64,000 nt of DNA from an uncultured Bacteroidota bacterium (GCA_903927185.1 CAIYLW010000084.1:156268-220267); one strand, 5' to 3'. Positions 26,746-36,860 are shown, numbered from the stretch's first letter. A program made the numbers and translations. Notes: a model not told the origin generated them from the sequence alone.

Positions 26746-29655
26746 TTACTTCAAAATTGACTGATAAACGGCTTCCTGAATGGTTGGTCGTATATTCAGT
26801 TGGCTCAACTTGTTATTATTTCTTGTGGGGGTTACTCGGTTTGATAAAAATATATAAATCAATTTCTGCTTTGGGTCAACCCAAACACAGGTGCCAGTAA
26901 AACCAGTATGTCCGAAAGTTTCGGGCGATACACTTGCACTGGGATAAGGATCTTTTCTCGTTGCATTGTCTTTTTCTGGTTTGTCAAATCCCAGACCACG
27001 ACGACTTATTTCACTACTATAAGCAGTAAATAATTCAATAGTTTCTTTTTTCAAAAGTCTAATACCGTTTAACTCACCTCCGTTTAAAAGCATTTGATAA
27101 AGTTTAGCTAAGTCATATGCATTGCTGAAAAGCCCGGCATGCCCCGCAACGCCTCCAAACATTGCAGATCCTTCGTCGTGTACATCTCCACGTATTAATT
27201 GCTGACGAAAATGTTTTTCTTCTTCTGTTGGAACAATATTTCCTAAGGGAAATCTTTCTCTTGGTTTGAAACCGGTGGTTGTCATTTGAAGGGGCTCATA
27301 GAAATTAATTCTCGCGTATTCGTTTAATGGAAGACCACTAACTGCTTCCACGATTTTACCAAGAAAAATGAAATCATTATCGCTATAAATGTAATGCCCC
27401 GCAGGTGTTAGTTTACTGGTAACAATTCTGTGATACAAACTATCTTCATAATCGTTCCGAACATATAAGTCTTCTGCAGCTCTAAACTGATGAGTTGCAT
27501 CCTTAACCTTGCTAAAGTAAGCCAGATTAGGAATGCCAGTAACGGTATCTATCACGTCTCTATAAAAAGGGATAAATGGGTTTAATCCGGCTTGATGTAA
27601 TAAAACATCTTTGAGTTTTAAAGGAGCTTTGTCACTTCCTTTAACCCATGGAAGATAATCTCCTAAAGTTTTCTGCAAATCAATTTTTCCTTCTTCATAT
27701 AATTTCATGATAGAAACGGTTGTGGCCGAAACTTTTGTAACAGAAGCTAAATCATAAATCATATCCTTATTAATAGACTCTTTAATATCAAAGTTTGTAA
27801 AACCGAAAGCTTTATTGTAGGCAATTTTACCATCTTTGGCAACAAGAACTACACAACCTGGCATTGCTGCTTTTGCAATGCCATTGTTTGCAATTGAATC
27901 AATCTTTTTCAAAATCTCTTCGTTTAATCCTACTGCTGCAGGATTTGTTTCTGGTAAGAATTGATTATAAGCTATTCCATCTCCTACTTTTAATTCATCA
28001 CAAACTGTAACTGGAAGTTTTCCTTTGGCATCAAATTTACCTTTCAATAAATCTGCTGCTGCATCTTGTGTAATTAAATCATCTTCATAACAAGCCACTA
28101 GATTTTTAGCATTACACAGATATTTTAAGGCATAAGGATTGCCAAATACAAAATTGATGCAATTGAATTGTTGAACTCTTTTTAATAAATCAATAGCATT
28201 CTCTGAAAGACCAAAATTATTTGCCGGTCTGCGACTATAGTTGTGAAGGCCTATTACTACAGCATCATAAGTAGCAAGGACTTGCATAAGGCTATCAATC
28301 TTTGTGGATGAATCTTTATTACTGAAAAGAAGCACATCAGCTTTGAAGTCGAGTAATAGTCTTGTTGCAAACTCATTACTTTTATCAATGCCGATCCCTA
28401 AATAGGCAACTTTTTTTGCTCTCAAAGGCAAGAGGGAAGTAGATGAACTTTTTAATAAAGAAATTGCGTTTTTTGCAAGAAGTTCTTTAATGTGATTTGT
28501 TTTTTCATTCAAATCGTTCAGTAGATTTGTAGTATCAATTTTATTCAAATGATTTAATCCTAAATTATATTTAACTAGTAATACTTTTTTTACTCTTTCA
28601 TTGATATCATCCCAACTTAATTTTCCATCAGCGATTGCCTGTTTCACAGCCGCTATGCTACCAGGAACATCACCTGGCAAACACAATAAATCGTTTCCGG
28701 CAATTAATGATCTAGCCGAAATCTCACCCTTCGGGAAATATTTGGCAACACCTTGCATTTCTAAAGCGTCAGTAAAAATGAGGCCTTTGTAACCTAATTC
28801 TGTTTTCAGTAAACCAGTTACAGTTTTAGTAGATAAACTGGTAGGAAGATTAGTAGTGGTATCGATTGAAGGAACAGATAAATGAGCTACCATAATACTT
28901 CCAACACCTGCTTTAATTATTTCTCTAAATGGATATAATTCCAAATCATCTAATTGTGGTCTTGTTTTATGGATAACTGGAAGGTCTTTATGCGAATCAA
29001 CTGCCACATCTCCATGTCCAGGAAAATGTTTAGCAGATGCAAGAACGCTTGATTGTTCCATTCCTTTCATATAGGCTATTCCGTATAAAGCAACTTTGTA
29101 TTTGTCTTCGCCAAAACTCCGATCGTTAATAACAGGATTCATGGGATTATTATTTACATCCACATCCGGTGCAAAATTTACTTGAATGCCCAGGCGTTTA
29201 CATTGCTCGCCAACAGCTACTCCAAATTCATAAATCAAATTTGCATCTGGCACTGCACCCATCATTAATTGTCTGGGATAATTAATAACACTGTCCAATC
29301 GCATTCCCAAACCCCATTCGCCATCAATAGAAATCATTAATGGGGTTTTGGCAATTTTTTGATAATAATTTGTAAGGATAGCCTGTCGAATTGGTCCGCC
29401 TTGGAAAAAGCAGAGTCCACCTACATTGTACTTTTTTATTTGTTCAACCACTTCAGCCACATGATCTGGCCCTAAATTACTATGCGCACGAATAATCATC
29501 AATTGAGCTATTTTTTGATCATCAGAAAGCTTTCTAAATTTTTTATTTACCCAACGTTTTGCAGCAGGAGTTTGAATGTAGAAAGTCTGTGCGAAGGAAC
29601 TCATGTGTAATAAAACACAGAAAAAAATGGAGCTGGACAGGAGTAATTTCTTCAT
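26746..29655 (-). CDS. NagZ-like glycoside hydrolase family 3/serine beta-lactamase fusion
   Basis: A 969-residue exported protein. After a signal peptide (ending SFAQ), residues about 30-380 form a GH3 domain of NagZ type with KHFPGHGDVAVDSH and the nucleophile aspartate in IFTDALEMQG. A GH3 C-terminal-like region follows to about 560. Residues about 590-960 form a class C beta-lactamase/esterase domain with the SxxK motif S638-V-T-K641, Y757 in YSDND, and a final HTGFTG block. Such fusions occur in Bacteroidota and likely act on peptidoglycan or muropeptides in the periplasm. ATG at 29655 is chosen because a signal peptide starts there; the longer frame adds ten unlikely residues. Confidence 0.88.
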   Translation of the reverse strand: MKKLLLSSSIFFCVLLHMSSFAQTFYIQTPAAKRWVNKKFRKLSDDQKIAQLMIIRAHSNLGPDHVAEVVEQIKKYNVGGLCFFQGGPIRQAILTNYYQKIAKTPLMISIDGEWGLGMRLDSVINYPRQLMMGAVPDANLIYEFGVAVGEQCKRLGIQVNFAPDVDVNNNPMNPVINDRSFGEDKYKVALYGIAYMKGMEQSSVLASAKHFPGHGDVAVDSHKDLPVIHKTRPQLDDLELYPFREIIKAGVGSIMVAHLSVPSIDTTTNLPTSLSTKTVTGLLKTELGYKGLIFTDALEMQGVAKYFPKGEISARSLIAGNDLLCLPGDVPGSIAAVKQAIADGKLSWDDINERVKKVLLVKYNLGLNHLNKIDTTNLLNDLNEKTNHIKELLAKNAISLLKSSSTSLLPLRAKKVAYLGIGIDKSNEFATRLLLDFKADVLLFSNKDSSTKIDSLMQVLATYDAVVIGLHNYSRRPANNFGLSENAIDLLKRVQQFNCINFVFGNPYALKYLCNAKNLVACYEDDLITQDAAADLLKGKFDAKGKLPVTVCDELKVGDGIAYNQFLPETNPAAVGLNEEILKKIDSIANNGIAKAAMPGCVVLVAKDGKIAYNKAFGFTNFDIKESINKDMIYDLASVTKVSATTVSIMKLYEEGKIDLQKTLGDYLPWVKGSDKAPLKLKDVLLHQAGLNPFIPFYRDVIDTVTGIPNLAYFSKVKDATHQFRAAEDLYVRNDYEDSLYHRIVTSKLTPAGHYIYSDNDFIFLGKIVEAVSGLPLNEYARINFYEPLQMTTTGFKPRERFPLGNIVPTEEEKHFRQQLIRGDVHDEGSAMFGGVAGHAGLFSNAYDLAKLYQMLLNGGELNGIRLLKKETIELFTAYSSEISRRGLGFDKPEKDNATRKDPYPSASVSPETFGHTGFTGTCVWVDPKQKLIYIFLSNRVTPTRNNNKLSQLNIRPTIQEAVYQSILK

Positions 29656-29690
29656 ATGGGAAAATTCGGTCAACAAGATAATCAAAATAA

Positions 29691-29721
29691 AAAAGCCGAA
29701 GCATTGTTTGCTTCGGCTTTT
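29691..29721. terminator. Intrinsic terminator after the DUF5606 gene
   Basis: A perfect 12-bp stem (29691-29702/29710-29721) with a 7-base loop is flanked by A and T runs, so it can work on both strands. It ends the minus-strand gene 29738-30154. Confidence 0.8.
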
Positions 29722-29737
29722 ATCCTTGGTTGTTTAA

Positions 29738-30154
29738 TTAAGCTTGGGTAGCTTCTGTTTCGTCTTCAGCTTCAGTTAATTTAAAATCAACTTCATTTGC
29801 TTTTAATATTACAAACCATTTCACCATTTTCTTCATATCACTCGAGTAAACCCTTTCAAAATCAATATCCGCATATACTTTTGAGAAATAAGATTTTACT
29901 CCAGCAGCATCTTTGTCGGAAGGGACAGCTTCTGAACTATTGTTCATGGCCTGAAATACTTCAACTAGATTCACATTTTCACGGATAGTATACACTTCAA
30001 TGCTTTCCAAATGCGAAAAATTATGAACACGACTACTAACAAATTTTGTGGTTTTATCGTCGAGCGATTTTACAATGGCTCCATCGGTTTTACTACCTAC
30101 TAGTTCAAACAAACCGGACATTCCGGTAATAGAAATCAATTTACTATACTGCAT
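29738..30154 (-). CDS. DUF5606-family protein
   Basis: A 138-residue cytoplasmic protein of a family found in Bacteroidota with no known function. The recognisable part is residues 1-75: YSKLISITGMSGLFELV, AIVKSLDDK and a central IYTIRENVNL-like segment (here VYTIRENVNLVEVFQAM). The C-terminal half is charged and ends in an acidic tail. ATG at 30154 is chosen over a TTG 24 bases upstream. It stands alone with its own terminator. Confidence 0.8.
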   Translation of the reverse strand: MQYSKLISITGMSGLFELVGSKTDGAIVKSLDDKTTKFVSSRVHNFSHLESIEVYTIRENVNLVEVFQAMNNSSEAVPSDKDAAGVKSYFSKVYADIDFERVYSSDMKKMVKWFVILKANEVDFKLTEAEDETEATQA

Positions 30155-30252
30155 TAGTTCAATATTTAAGAGTTGCAAAGTAAAGATAAAAAGAGCGATC
30201 TACCATTTTAGTATGTTTTGATCTACTGTTTTAACTAACTTATTATTCAAAA

Positions 30253-30903
30253 TCAGGCGTTTAGATCTTTTAAAACAGCATCTAGTCTAGCTGTTAAGTC
30301 TTCATAATTGGTGAATCCCCTGGCTAATAAATGAAATTTTGTTTCAGATACTTGAATCAATACACAGGGGAATCCAGTTACCTGCAATTGCTTGCAAAGT
30401 TGAAACTCATAATGTGCTTGCTCTTTAAAAACATCACTTGCTAGTTTATCATAAAACATCTCTTCATTGATGCTGTATTTTTCTAAAAGGTGTCGATATG
30501 CTTCTTTGTCGGTCAGATCTCTTCCTTCAAAATGGAGGGCATATTGTAAATCAGAAGCAAACTCAACCTGTCTATTAGGATATAATTCTTTAAAAATGCA
30601 TAGGGCAATTGCCGGCATTTCTGAGTTCGGGAACCAATCGCTTAGATCTGGATTCTTTATATGCCACAAATAGTCGTCCCCAAATTTTATCCCTGTGGTA
30701 GCTTCAACTGTAGGGTACGCTTTATCAATAAAGCTAGCTGTAACACTTATGGGTACTGGTTTTTCAGGTGTTATCATGCCACCGGAAAGCACTTCAAATG
30801 GAATAAGGTTGCCATATGATTCAGCCAATTTTTTTATCAAAGGACTAAATCCATAGCACCATCCACAATAGGCATCATAACAATAAAAAATAGTAGGTTT
30901 CAT
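30253..30903 (-). CDS. DsbA-family (FrnE-like) oxidoreductase
   Basis: A 216-residue thioredoxin-fold protein with an active-site C13-G-W-C16 in the first strand-helix unit and the cis-proline region TGFPCVL near residue 175. It has no signal peptide, so it is a cytoplasmic DsbA-like protein of the FrnE/2-hydroxychromene-2-carboxylate isomerase-like group rather than periplasmic DsbA. The substrate is unknown. It is divergent from the DegT aminotransferase gene. Confidence 0.85.
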   Translation of the reverse strand: MKPTIFYCYDAYCGWCYGFSPLIKKLAESYGNLIPFEVLSGGMITPEKPVPISVTASFIDKAYPTVEATTGIKFGDDYLWHIKNPDLSDWFPNSEMPAIALCIFKELYPNRQVEFASDLQYALHFEGRDLTDKEAYRHLLEKYSINEEMFYDKLASDVFKEQAHYEFQLCKQLQVTGFPCVLIQVSETKFHLLARGFTNYEDLTARLDAVLKDLNA

Positions 30904-30999
30904 AGTACAAAGTTAATTGAATGCAGTTTTTGTTAGTCCTTCTGCAATCATTTTAACTTTTGTATTAGCTTCTAAAGCAGATAGCAAATATTATTTTTC

Positions 31000-31007
31000 T
31001 ACCTTTG
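31000..31007 (+). promoter_or_regulatory. -7-like element TACCTTTG upstream of the aminotransferase gene
   Basis: TACCTTTG matches TAnnTTTG and ends 29 bases before the ATG at 31037. It lies inside a possible longer reading frame beginning at 30917 and so supports the later start. No clear TTG is seen at the right spacing. Confidence 0.4.
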
Positions 31008-31036
31008 GCCTATTAAAAAAAAATCAAATTAACCAT

Positions 31037-32242
31037 ATGCCAGGTTTTGAACTATTTGGTGCCGAAGAACGAAAAGAAGTTAATGATGTTTTGGAAACAG
31101 GGATCCTGATGCGTTATGGATTTGATGGTCCAAGAAAGGGTATTTGGAAAGCATTAGAGCTTGAAAAAGCCATTACAGAAGTCTTTGGATGCAATTATGC
31201 ACATCTAACTAGTAGCGGCACAGCAGCTCTAACAACTGCCATGTCTGCATTAGGTATTGGTGCTGGTGATGAAGTAATCATGCCTTGTTTCACATTTGTA
31301 GCATCCTTTGAAGCAGTTTTAAGTGTAGGAGCTGTTCCGATTTTAGTAGATATTGATGATACATTAACCTTGGATCCAGCTGCTGTAAAAGCGGCTATCA
31401 CTCCAAGAACAAAGTGTGTGATGCCTGTGCATATGTGTGGAAGTATGGCTGATCTGGATGCTTTGAAAGCAATTTGCTCAGAACATCAGTTAATATTATT
31501 GGAAGATGCCTGTCAGTCAATTGGCGGCTCTTATAAAGGGAAATCTTTAGGAACTATTGGAGATGCAGGTACATTTTCTTTCGACTTTGTAAAAACCATT
31601 ACTTGTGCGGAAGGTGGGGTTGTAATGACTAATAATAAAGATATTTTTGTAAAGAGTGATGGTTACACGGATCATGGTCACGATCATTTAGGTGTTGATA
31701 GAGGAGCAGATCTGCATCCATTTATTGGATATAATTTTAGAATCAGTGAATTACATGCTGCAGTTGGTTTAGCCCAGATTAGAAAGCTCGATAATTTTCT
31801 TGCTATACAAAGAAGAAATAACAAAGCCCTACGTACTTATTTAGAAGCTATTCCTGAAGTGAGTTTTCGTAAAGTACCTGATGAATCGGGGGATAGCTGT
31901 TCTTTTTTAAGTTGGTTTTTACCAACTGAAGAACTTACTAAGGCGCTTGTTGCTGAATTGAAAGAACAAGGTATACTTGCGGGTCATTTTTATTGGTTCG
32001 TCAATAACTGGCACTATATCAGTAAATGGGATCACTTAAAAAATGCGGTGACTTTAAATCCTGCTTCTGCCATTCAGAAGGAGCACTTATTGGCTTTGCA
32101 ACAAACTCAATTTCCCGCAAGCGATGCAATTATGGGACGTTGTATTTCAACTGCCATTAGTTTATTATGGACTGATGAACAGATTAAAGATAAAGGAGAA
32201 AAATTAGCTGCGGCTATTAGAAAAGTTATTGGAAAGTCTTAA
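31037..32242 (+). CDS. DegT/DnrJ/EryC1/StrS-family aminotransferase
   Basis: A 402-residue PLP-dependent enzyme of the sugar aminotransferase/dehydratase family. Visible landmarks are the TSSGTAALTTAMSALG block, PCFTFVASFEAV, the cofactor-ring aspartate in LEDACQSIGGSYKGK, and the PLP lysine K186 in FDFVKTITCAEGG. Members usually aminate nucleotide-linked keto sugars for surface glycans, but no glycan genes are adjacent. ATG at 31037 gives the normal start MPGFELFGAEE; an in-frame extension from 30917 is judged untranslated. The stop is 5 bp from rpoN. Confidence 0.87.
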   Translation: MPGFELFGAEERKEVNDVLETGILMRYGFDGPRKGIWKALELEKAITEVFGCNYAHLTSSGTAALTTAMSALGIGAGDEVIMPCFTFVASFEAVLSVGAVPILVDIDDTLTLDPAAVKAAITPRTKCVMPVHMCGSMADLDALKAICSEHQLILLEDACQSIGGSYKGKSLGTIGDAGTFSFDFVKTITCAEGGVVMTNNKDIFVKSDGYTDHGHDHLGVDRGADLHPFIGYNFRISELHAAVGLAQIRKLDNFLAIQRRNNKALRTYLEAIPEVSFRKVPDESGDSCSFLSWFLPTEELTKALVAELKEQGILAGHFYWFVNNWHYISKWDHLKNAVTLNPASAIQKEHLLALQQTQFPASDAIMGRCISTAISLLWTDEQIKDKGEKLAAAIRKVIGKS

Positions 32243-32247
32243 GCTGT

Positions 32248-33735
32248 ATGTCATTAAGTCAATCGCTTCAACAGAAATTATTACAAAAGCTATCTCCTCA
32301 ACAGATTCAGTTAATGAAGTTGTTGCAGATTCCCACAGCTAATTTGGAAGAAAGGGTTAAAGAAGAATTAGAAGAGAATCCTGCATTGGAAATGGATGAA
32401 GAGGGGAGTGATGATGAATTTGGAGAAGACTCACAGGATTCGATTGATGATTCTATGGATGATGAACCAATGGATGGAAGTGAAGACGATTATGAGAATG
32501 CGGACATGACGGAATATATTGTTGACGACGATGGAGAGATAGCTGACTACAAAACAAGGGATGATAATTATCCCGAAATGGATGATCAGAAAGTGATGCC
32601 AATTAGAGTGGAAACTACTTTTCATGATTTAGTGGTGGATCAATTGGGTATGCTGGAACTTGATGAACGAAGATTTAAGATCGCTGAGCAAATAGTAGGC
32701 AGTTTGGATGATGATGGTTATTTGAGAAGAGAGTTATCTTCCATTGCAGATGATCTTGCATTTCGACAAAGTATGGTGGTTGAGGAAAAGGAAATTGAAG
32801 AACTTCTCGAACAGATTCAACAATTTGATCCAGCTGGAATTTGTGCCAGAAATTTACAGGAATGCCTGTTGTTACAATTGAAAAGAAAATTAGGCGAAGG
32901 TAAAAGTGTTGCTCTTGCCATTCAAATATTGAGTAAATATTTTGAAGAGTTTACAAAAAAACACTACGAAAAGATTCAGCACAATTTAAATTTAAACGAC
33001 CAGCAAATAAAGGAGGTGATCAATCAGATCATAAAATTAAATCCTAAACCAGGTGGTAATATTGGGGAGATTAATAAGGCAGAAAGTTATATTATTCCTG
33101 ACTTTTATATTATCAATAATAATGGAAGGTTAGAGCTGAGTTTAAATGCGAGAAATGCCCCAGATCTGCGAATTAGCGAAGGTTATCGAGATATGCTAAA
33201 AGACTATGAAAAAGGGAGTAAGAAAGATAAACGTCAGAAAGAAGCGGTGTTATTTATCAAACAAAAAATTGATTCAGCGAAGTGGTTCATCGATATGATA
33301 AAACAGAGGCAAGAAACTTTGATTAACACGATGAGTGCAATAATTAGTCACCAAGAAGAATTCTTTTTAACAGGTGATGAAACTAATATGCGACCAATGA
33401 TTCTCAAAGATATTGCAGAGATTACTGGTTTAGATATTTCTACGGTAAGTAGGGTTGCGAATAGCAAATTTGTTCAAACAGAATTTGGTACTTATCGTTT
33501 GAAATTTTTCTTCAGTGAATCTTTAAGCACCGATAGTGGGGAAGAAGTAAGTACAAGAGAGGTAAAGAAAATTCTTAATGATATTATTGAAGGGGAAGAC
33601 AAACGCAAACCGCTAAGTGATGAAATTTTGACAGATATGTTACAAGGGAAGGGATATAATATTGCCAGAAGAACGGTAGCGAAATATCGGGAACAATTAA
33701 ATGTGCCTGTTGCAAGGCTACGTAAAGAGTTATAA
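32248..33735 (+). CDS. rpoN: RNA polymerase sigma-54 factor RpoN
   Basis: Alternative sigma factor that needs AAA+ enhancer-binding activators. The 495-residue protein has the glutamine-rich activator region I at the N terminus (QQKLLQKLSPQQIQLMKLLQ), a strongly acidic region II (about 48-105), the core-binding and HTH regions, and the diagnostic RpoN box ARRTVAKYRE near the C terminus. It starts 5 bp after the aminotransferase gene and its TAA overlaps the next ATG (TAATG), so it lies in a three-gene operon. No enhancer-binding activator is in the window. Confidence 0.96.
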   Translation: MSLSQSLQQKLLQKLSPQQIQLMKLLQIPTANLEERVKEELEENPALEMDEEGSDDEFGEDSQDSIDDSMDDEPMDGSEDDYENADMTEYIVDDDGEIADYKTRDDNYPEMDDQKVMPIRVETTFHDLVVDQLGMLELDERRFKIAEQIVGSLDDDGYLRRELSSIADDLAFRQSMVVEEKEIEELLEQIQQFDPAGICARNLQECLLLQLKRKLGEGKSVALAIQILSKYFEEFTKKHYEKIQHNLNLNDQQIKEVINQIIKLNPKPGGNIGEINKAESYIIPDFYIINNNGRLELSLNARNAPDLRISEGYRDMLKDYEKGSKKDKRQKEAVLFIKQKIDSAKWFIDMIKQRQETLINTMSAIISHQEEFFLTGDETNMRPMILKDIAEITGLDISTVSRVANSKFVQTEFGTYRLKFFFSESLSTDSGEEVSTREVKKILNDIIEGEDKRKPLSDEILTDMLQGKGYNIARRTVAKYREQLNVPVARLRKEL

Positions 33736-34418
33736 TGATTCAGGAAAAAACAATTCAAGCAGAAAATAAAAAAGACACTTCCAATAAGGTTGTTAGCCCA
33801 ATAGTAAAATGGCTAGCTACTATCGTTTCTTATATTTTTCATCCTTTGTTTATTCCAACTTATGTTTTTCTTTTTTTGTTAAAAGCATTTCCCTATGAGT
33901 TTGCAGACATTACAGATTGGCAATTACAAATGCGTTTATTTGGTGTTTTTTGGTTAACAGCTTTTTTCCCAGCTTTTGCTGTTTTTCTATTATGGCGTTT
34001 AAAATTTAGTGATAGTATATTTCTTCGCACACAGAAAGAACGCATAGTTCCTTATGTAATCTCTATGTTTTTTTATTGGTGGATGTATTATTTAAGTCGC
34101 AATTTTCAAGATCAACCAATAGTGTTACGCTTTTTTTTCATGGGAATATTTATCGCAACAGTTATTGGATTGATTCTGAATAACTATTTTAAAATTAGTT
34201 TACACGCAATGGGGGTGAGTGGTGCAACCACTGCCATTATTCTATTCTCTATCTATTATCACTTGAATTATGGCGGCATAATTTCCATTTGTATTTTATT
34301 AACTGGAACTGTTTGTAGTAGTCGTTTTCTGGTTAGTGACCATACCAACAAAGAAATTTATAGTGGGTTAGCAGTAGGTGTAGGCTGTCAGCTAGTCGCA
34401 TATTGGTTTATTATGTAA
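33735..34418 (+). CDS. Integral membrane protein with degenerate PAP2 phosphatase-like pattern
   Basis: A 227-residue protein with about six hydrophobic helices. The order of KERIVP (about residue 98), SLHAMGVSGA (about 155-165) and SSRFLVSDHTNKEIYSG (about 195-212) recalls the three PAP2 phosphatase motifs (KxxxxxxRP, PSGH, SRxxxxxHxxxD), but the central PSGH is not intact, so activity is doubtful. It overlaps the rpoN stop by one base and is the last gene of that operon. The family is otherwise not recognised. Confidence 0.65.
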   Translation: MIQEKTIQAENKKDTSNKVVSPIVKWLATIVSYIFHPLFIPTYVFLFLLKAFPYEFADITDWQLQMRLFGVFWLTAFFPAFAVFLLWRLKFSDSIFLRTQKERIVPYVISMFFYWWMYYLSRNFQDQPIVLRFFFMGIFIATVIGLILNNYFKISLHAMGVSGATTAIILFSIYYHLNYGGIISICILLTGTVCSSRFLVSDHTNKEIYSGLAVGVGCQLVAYWFIM

Positions 34419-34533
34419 TTAATGTATTTGCCAAAATTTAATAAATATTTATAACAATCTATTAATATAGTAGACTAATTCTGAGTGTTCAAACCAAGAA
34501 ATATCCGTTTCTTTGCGTTCAATTAATTTGCTT

Positions 34534-36843
34534 ATGTGGTATAGTCTAGGAAAATTTATTTTAAAAAATCGCTTAGCTGCTTTATTGTTTTTATTGGCAG
34601 CCACATCAGTGATGGGGTTTTATGCTTCTAAAATTCAGCTTAGTTACGATTTTACTAAAGCTGTACCAACCGACAATCCCAAATTTATTGACTTTAGAGC
34701 TTTTGTAAAAAAATTCGGTGCTGATGGAAACACGATGGTTATAGGTGTGCAGTCTGACAAATTTTTTAATAAAGAGTTTTTTAATTCGGTGGGTGAATTG
34801 CATCATCGTTTAAGAGCCATTGATGGTGTTAGCGGAATTTTGAGTATTCCAGAAGTAGTTACTTTAGGAAATGATTCCGTAACTGGAAAGTTTGGACCAA
34901 TTAAATTGTTTCATTATCCCTATTCCAATCAAGCAGATTTAGACAGTGCAAGAGTTAAATTTCAAGGATTACCTTTTTACAAAACTCTTTTATACAACCC
35001 GAATACGAATGCTTATTTGTTGGGGATTAGTCTGAATAAAGATACTATCAATAGCAAAAGCCGCACCCGTTTGATTAATCATATTCTCAAAGTGGTTGCT
35101 GAATTTGAAAACCAGCAGCAGGTTGAAGTATATAAAAGTGGAATGCCTTTTATCCGCACAATGATGGCAAACAGGATTAAGGATGAAATGAATACATTTT
35201 TATTAGCATCATTTCTGCTTTCAGCATTAACCTTGTTTCTTTTCTTTAGATCTATCAGTGCTGTTATCATGAGTTTGTTAGTAGTGGGGATGGGTGTAAT
35301 ATGGAGTCTGGGAACAATTGTGATATGTGGATATCAGATTACTTTATTAACTGCATTGATTCCAATATTAGTCGTAGTTATAGGTATACCCAACTGTATC
35401 TACTTTTTAAATAAGTATCATACTACTTATAAAGAAATACCCGACAAAGACGAGGCCCTGGTTACAATGGTAGGAAGAATGGGAATTGTTACGCTGTTTT
35501 GTAATATTGCAGCCGCTATTGGGTTTGCTGTATTTGCTTTCACAAAAAGTGCAATACTTAAAGAGTTTGGGGTAGTGGCAGGAATCAACATCATGGCTTT
35601 ATTCCTCATTTCTTTATTATTCATACCTGCTGTATTAAGTTATTTGCCTGCTCCAAAACCAAAGCATATCAGGTATCTTGATAATAAATATTTAGAGTAC
35701 ATTTTAGTAAAAATTGAAAATTGGACTTTCCATCATGCAAAGTGGGTGTATTTTATTACAGTGGTTGTTACTATTTTTTCGCTTGTTGGGATCACTAAAA
35801 TAAAAAGTGAAGGATTTGTGGTGGACGATCTTCCTAAGAAAGATAAATTATACACTGATTTAAAATGGTTTGAAAATCAGTTCAATGGATTAATGCCTTT
35901 AGAAATTGTGGTGGATGCCAAAAAGCCAAGAGGAGCTTTGAAGATGGAGACCATGCTAGATATTGAAGAGTTTACTAATTATGTTACCACCAAATCAGAA
36001 GTGGCTCGCCCGTTAAGTATTGTAGAGGCTTTAAAGTTTGCTAATCAAGGATTTTATGGTGGAGATACTGCTAGCTATGTATTGCCCTTAGAAATTCCAG
36101 CCTCATTATCTACAGCAATGCGATCGAAAGAAAAAGGCAAATCTGATTTTATGAAATTGGTTAGTCAGTTTGTCGACTCCAATCAACAAGCCACCAGGAT
36201 TAGTGTGAATATGAAAGATATTGGCAGTATTAAATTACCTGTTTTAATAGCTGATCTAGAAGCTAAATCTGCAAAAATTTTCGATAGTACAAAATATAAA
36301 GTAACATTTACTGGTAGTAGTGTTACTTTTTTGGAAGGCACTTCATTTATTATCAGAGGATTGAAAGAAAGCATATTTTGGGCATTTCTCTTGATCACTA
36401 TTTGTATGTTATATCTATTCAAATCTTTCCGAATTTTGATTTGTTCGTTGATTCCAAATTTAGTTCCACTTATTATAACTGCTGGAGTAATGGGTTGGAC
36501 AGGGATTGCATTAAAACCATCCACTGTACTAGTATTTAGTGTGGCATTAGGCATTGCAATTGATGTTACCATTCGTTTTTTAATCAACTATAAGCAAGAA
36601 TTACCGCATTTTAATAATAAGGTTCCTGCTACTTTGGTTCAGACTATTAAGCATACTGGCATAAGTATTATTTATACTTCTTTAGTATTAACTGCTGGCT
36701 TCATCATTTTTGTATTTAGCGACTTTGGAGGAACCAATGCGTTAGGTTGGTTAACTTCTTTGACATTAGTTGTTGGAACTCTTACCAATCTTGTTCTTTT
36801 ACCAGTTTTAATTCTCAGTACATCTCCCAAAATAAAATCATAA
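34534..36843 (+). CDS. MMPL/RND-superfamily transporter
   Basis: A 769-residue inner-membrane protein of the RND superfamily (MMPL/patched-like). It has two repeats, each made of one helix, a large extracytoplasmic loop and five helices: helix 1 at about 10-28, loop to about 200, helices about 205-375, helix at about 400, second loop to about 620, and the final helices to about 760. Motifs include SALTLFLFFRSI, GIPNCIYFLNKY and GIAIDVTIRFLINYK. Likely cargo is lipid or another hydrophobic compound (inferred from relatives). ATG at 34534 is preferred to a TTG seven codons upstream. Confidence 0.85.
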   Translation: MWYSLGKFILKNRLAALLFLLAATSVMGFYASKIQLSYDFTKAVPTDNPKFIDFRAFVKKFGADGNTMVIGVQSDKFFNKEFFNSVGELHHRLRAIDGVSGILSIPEVVTLGNDSVTGKFGPIKLFHYPYSNQADLDSARVKFQGLPFYKTLLYNPNTNAYLLGISLNKDTINSKSRTRLINHILKVVAEFENQQQVEVYKSGMPFIRTMMANRIKDEMNTFLLASFLLSALTLFLFFRSISAVIMSLLVVGMGVIWSLGTIVICGYQITLLTALIPILVVVIGIPNCIYFLNKYHTTYKEIPDKDEALVTMVGRMGIVTLFCNIAAAIGFAVFAFTKSAILKEFGVVAGINIMALFLISLLFIPAVLSYLPAPKPKHIRYLDNKYLEYILVKIENWTFHHAKWVYFITVVVTIFSLVGITKIKSEGFVVDDLPKKDKLYTDLKWFENQFNGLMPLEIVVDAKKPRGALKMETMLDIEEFTNYVTTKSEVARPLSIVEALKFANQGFYGGDTASYVLPLEIPASLSTAMRSKEKGKSDFMKLVSQFVDSNQQATRISVNMKDIGSIKLPVLIADLEAKSAKIFDSTKYKVTFTGSSVTFLEGTSFIIRGLKESIFWAFLLITICMLYLFKSFRILICSLIPNLVPLIITAGVMGWTGIALKPSTVLVFSVALGIAIDVTIRFLINYKQELPHFNNKVPATLVQTIKHTGISIIYTSLVLTAGFIIFVFSDFGGTNALGWLTSLTLVVGTLTNLVLLPVLILSTSPKIKS

Positions 36844-36860
36844 AAGCTTAAGGCTTCATA

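Noticed and set aside
30917..31036. N-terminal extension of the DegT aminotransferase
   Set aside because: The added 40 residues do not match the family and contain a promoter-like TACCTTTG; the ATG at 31037 gives the normal start.
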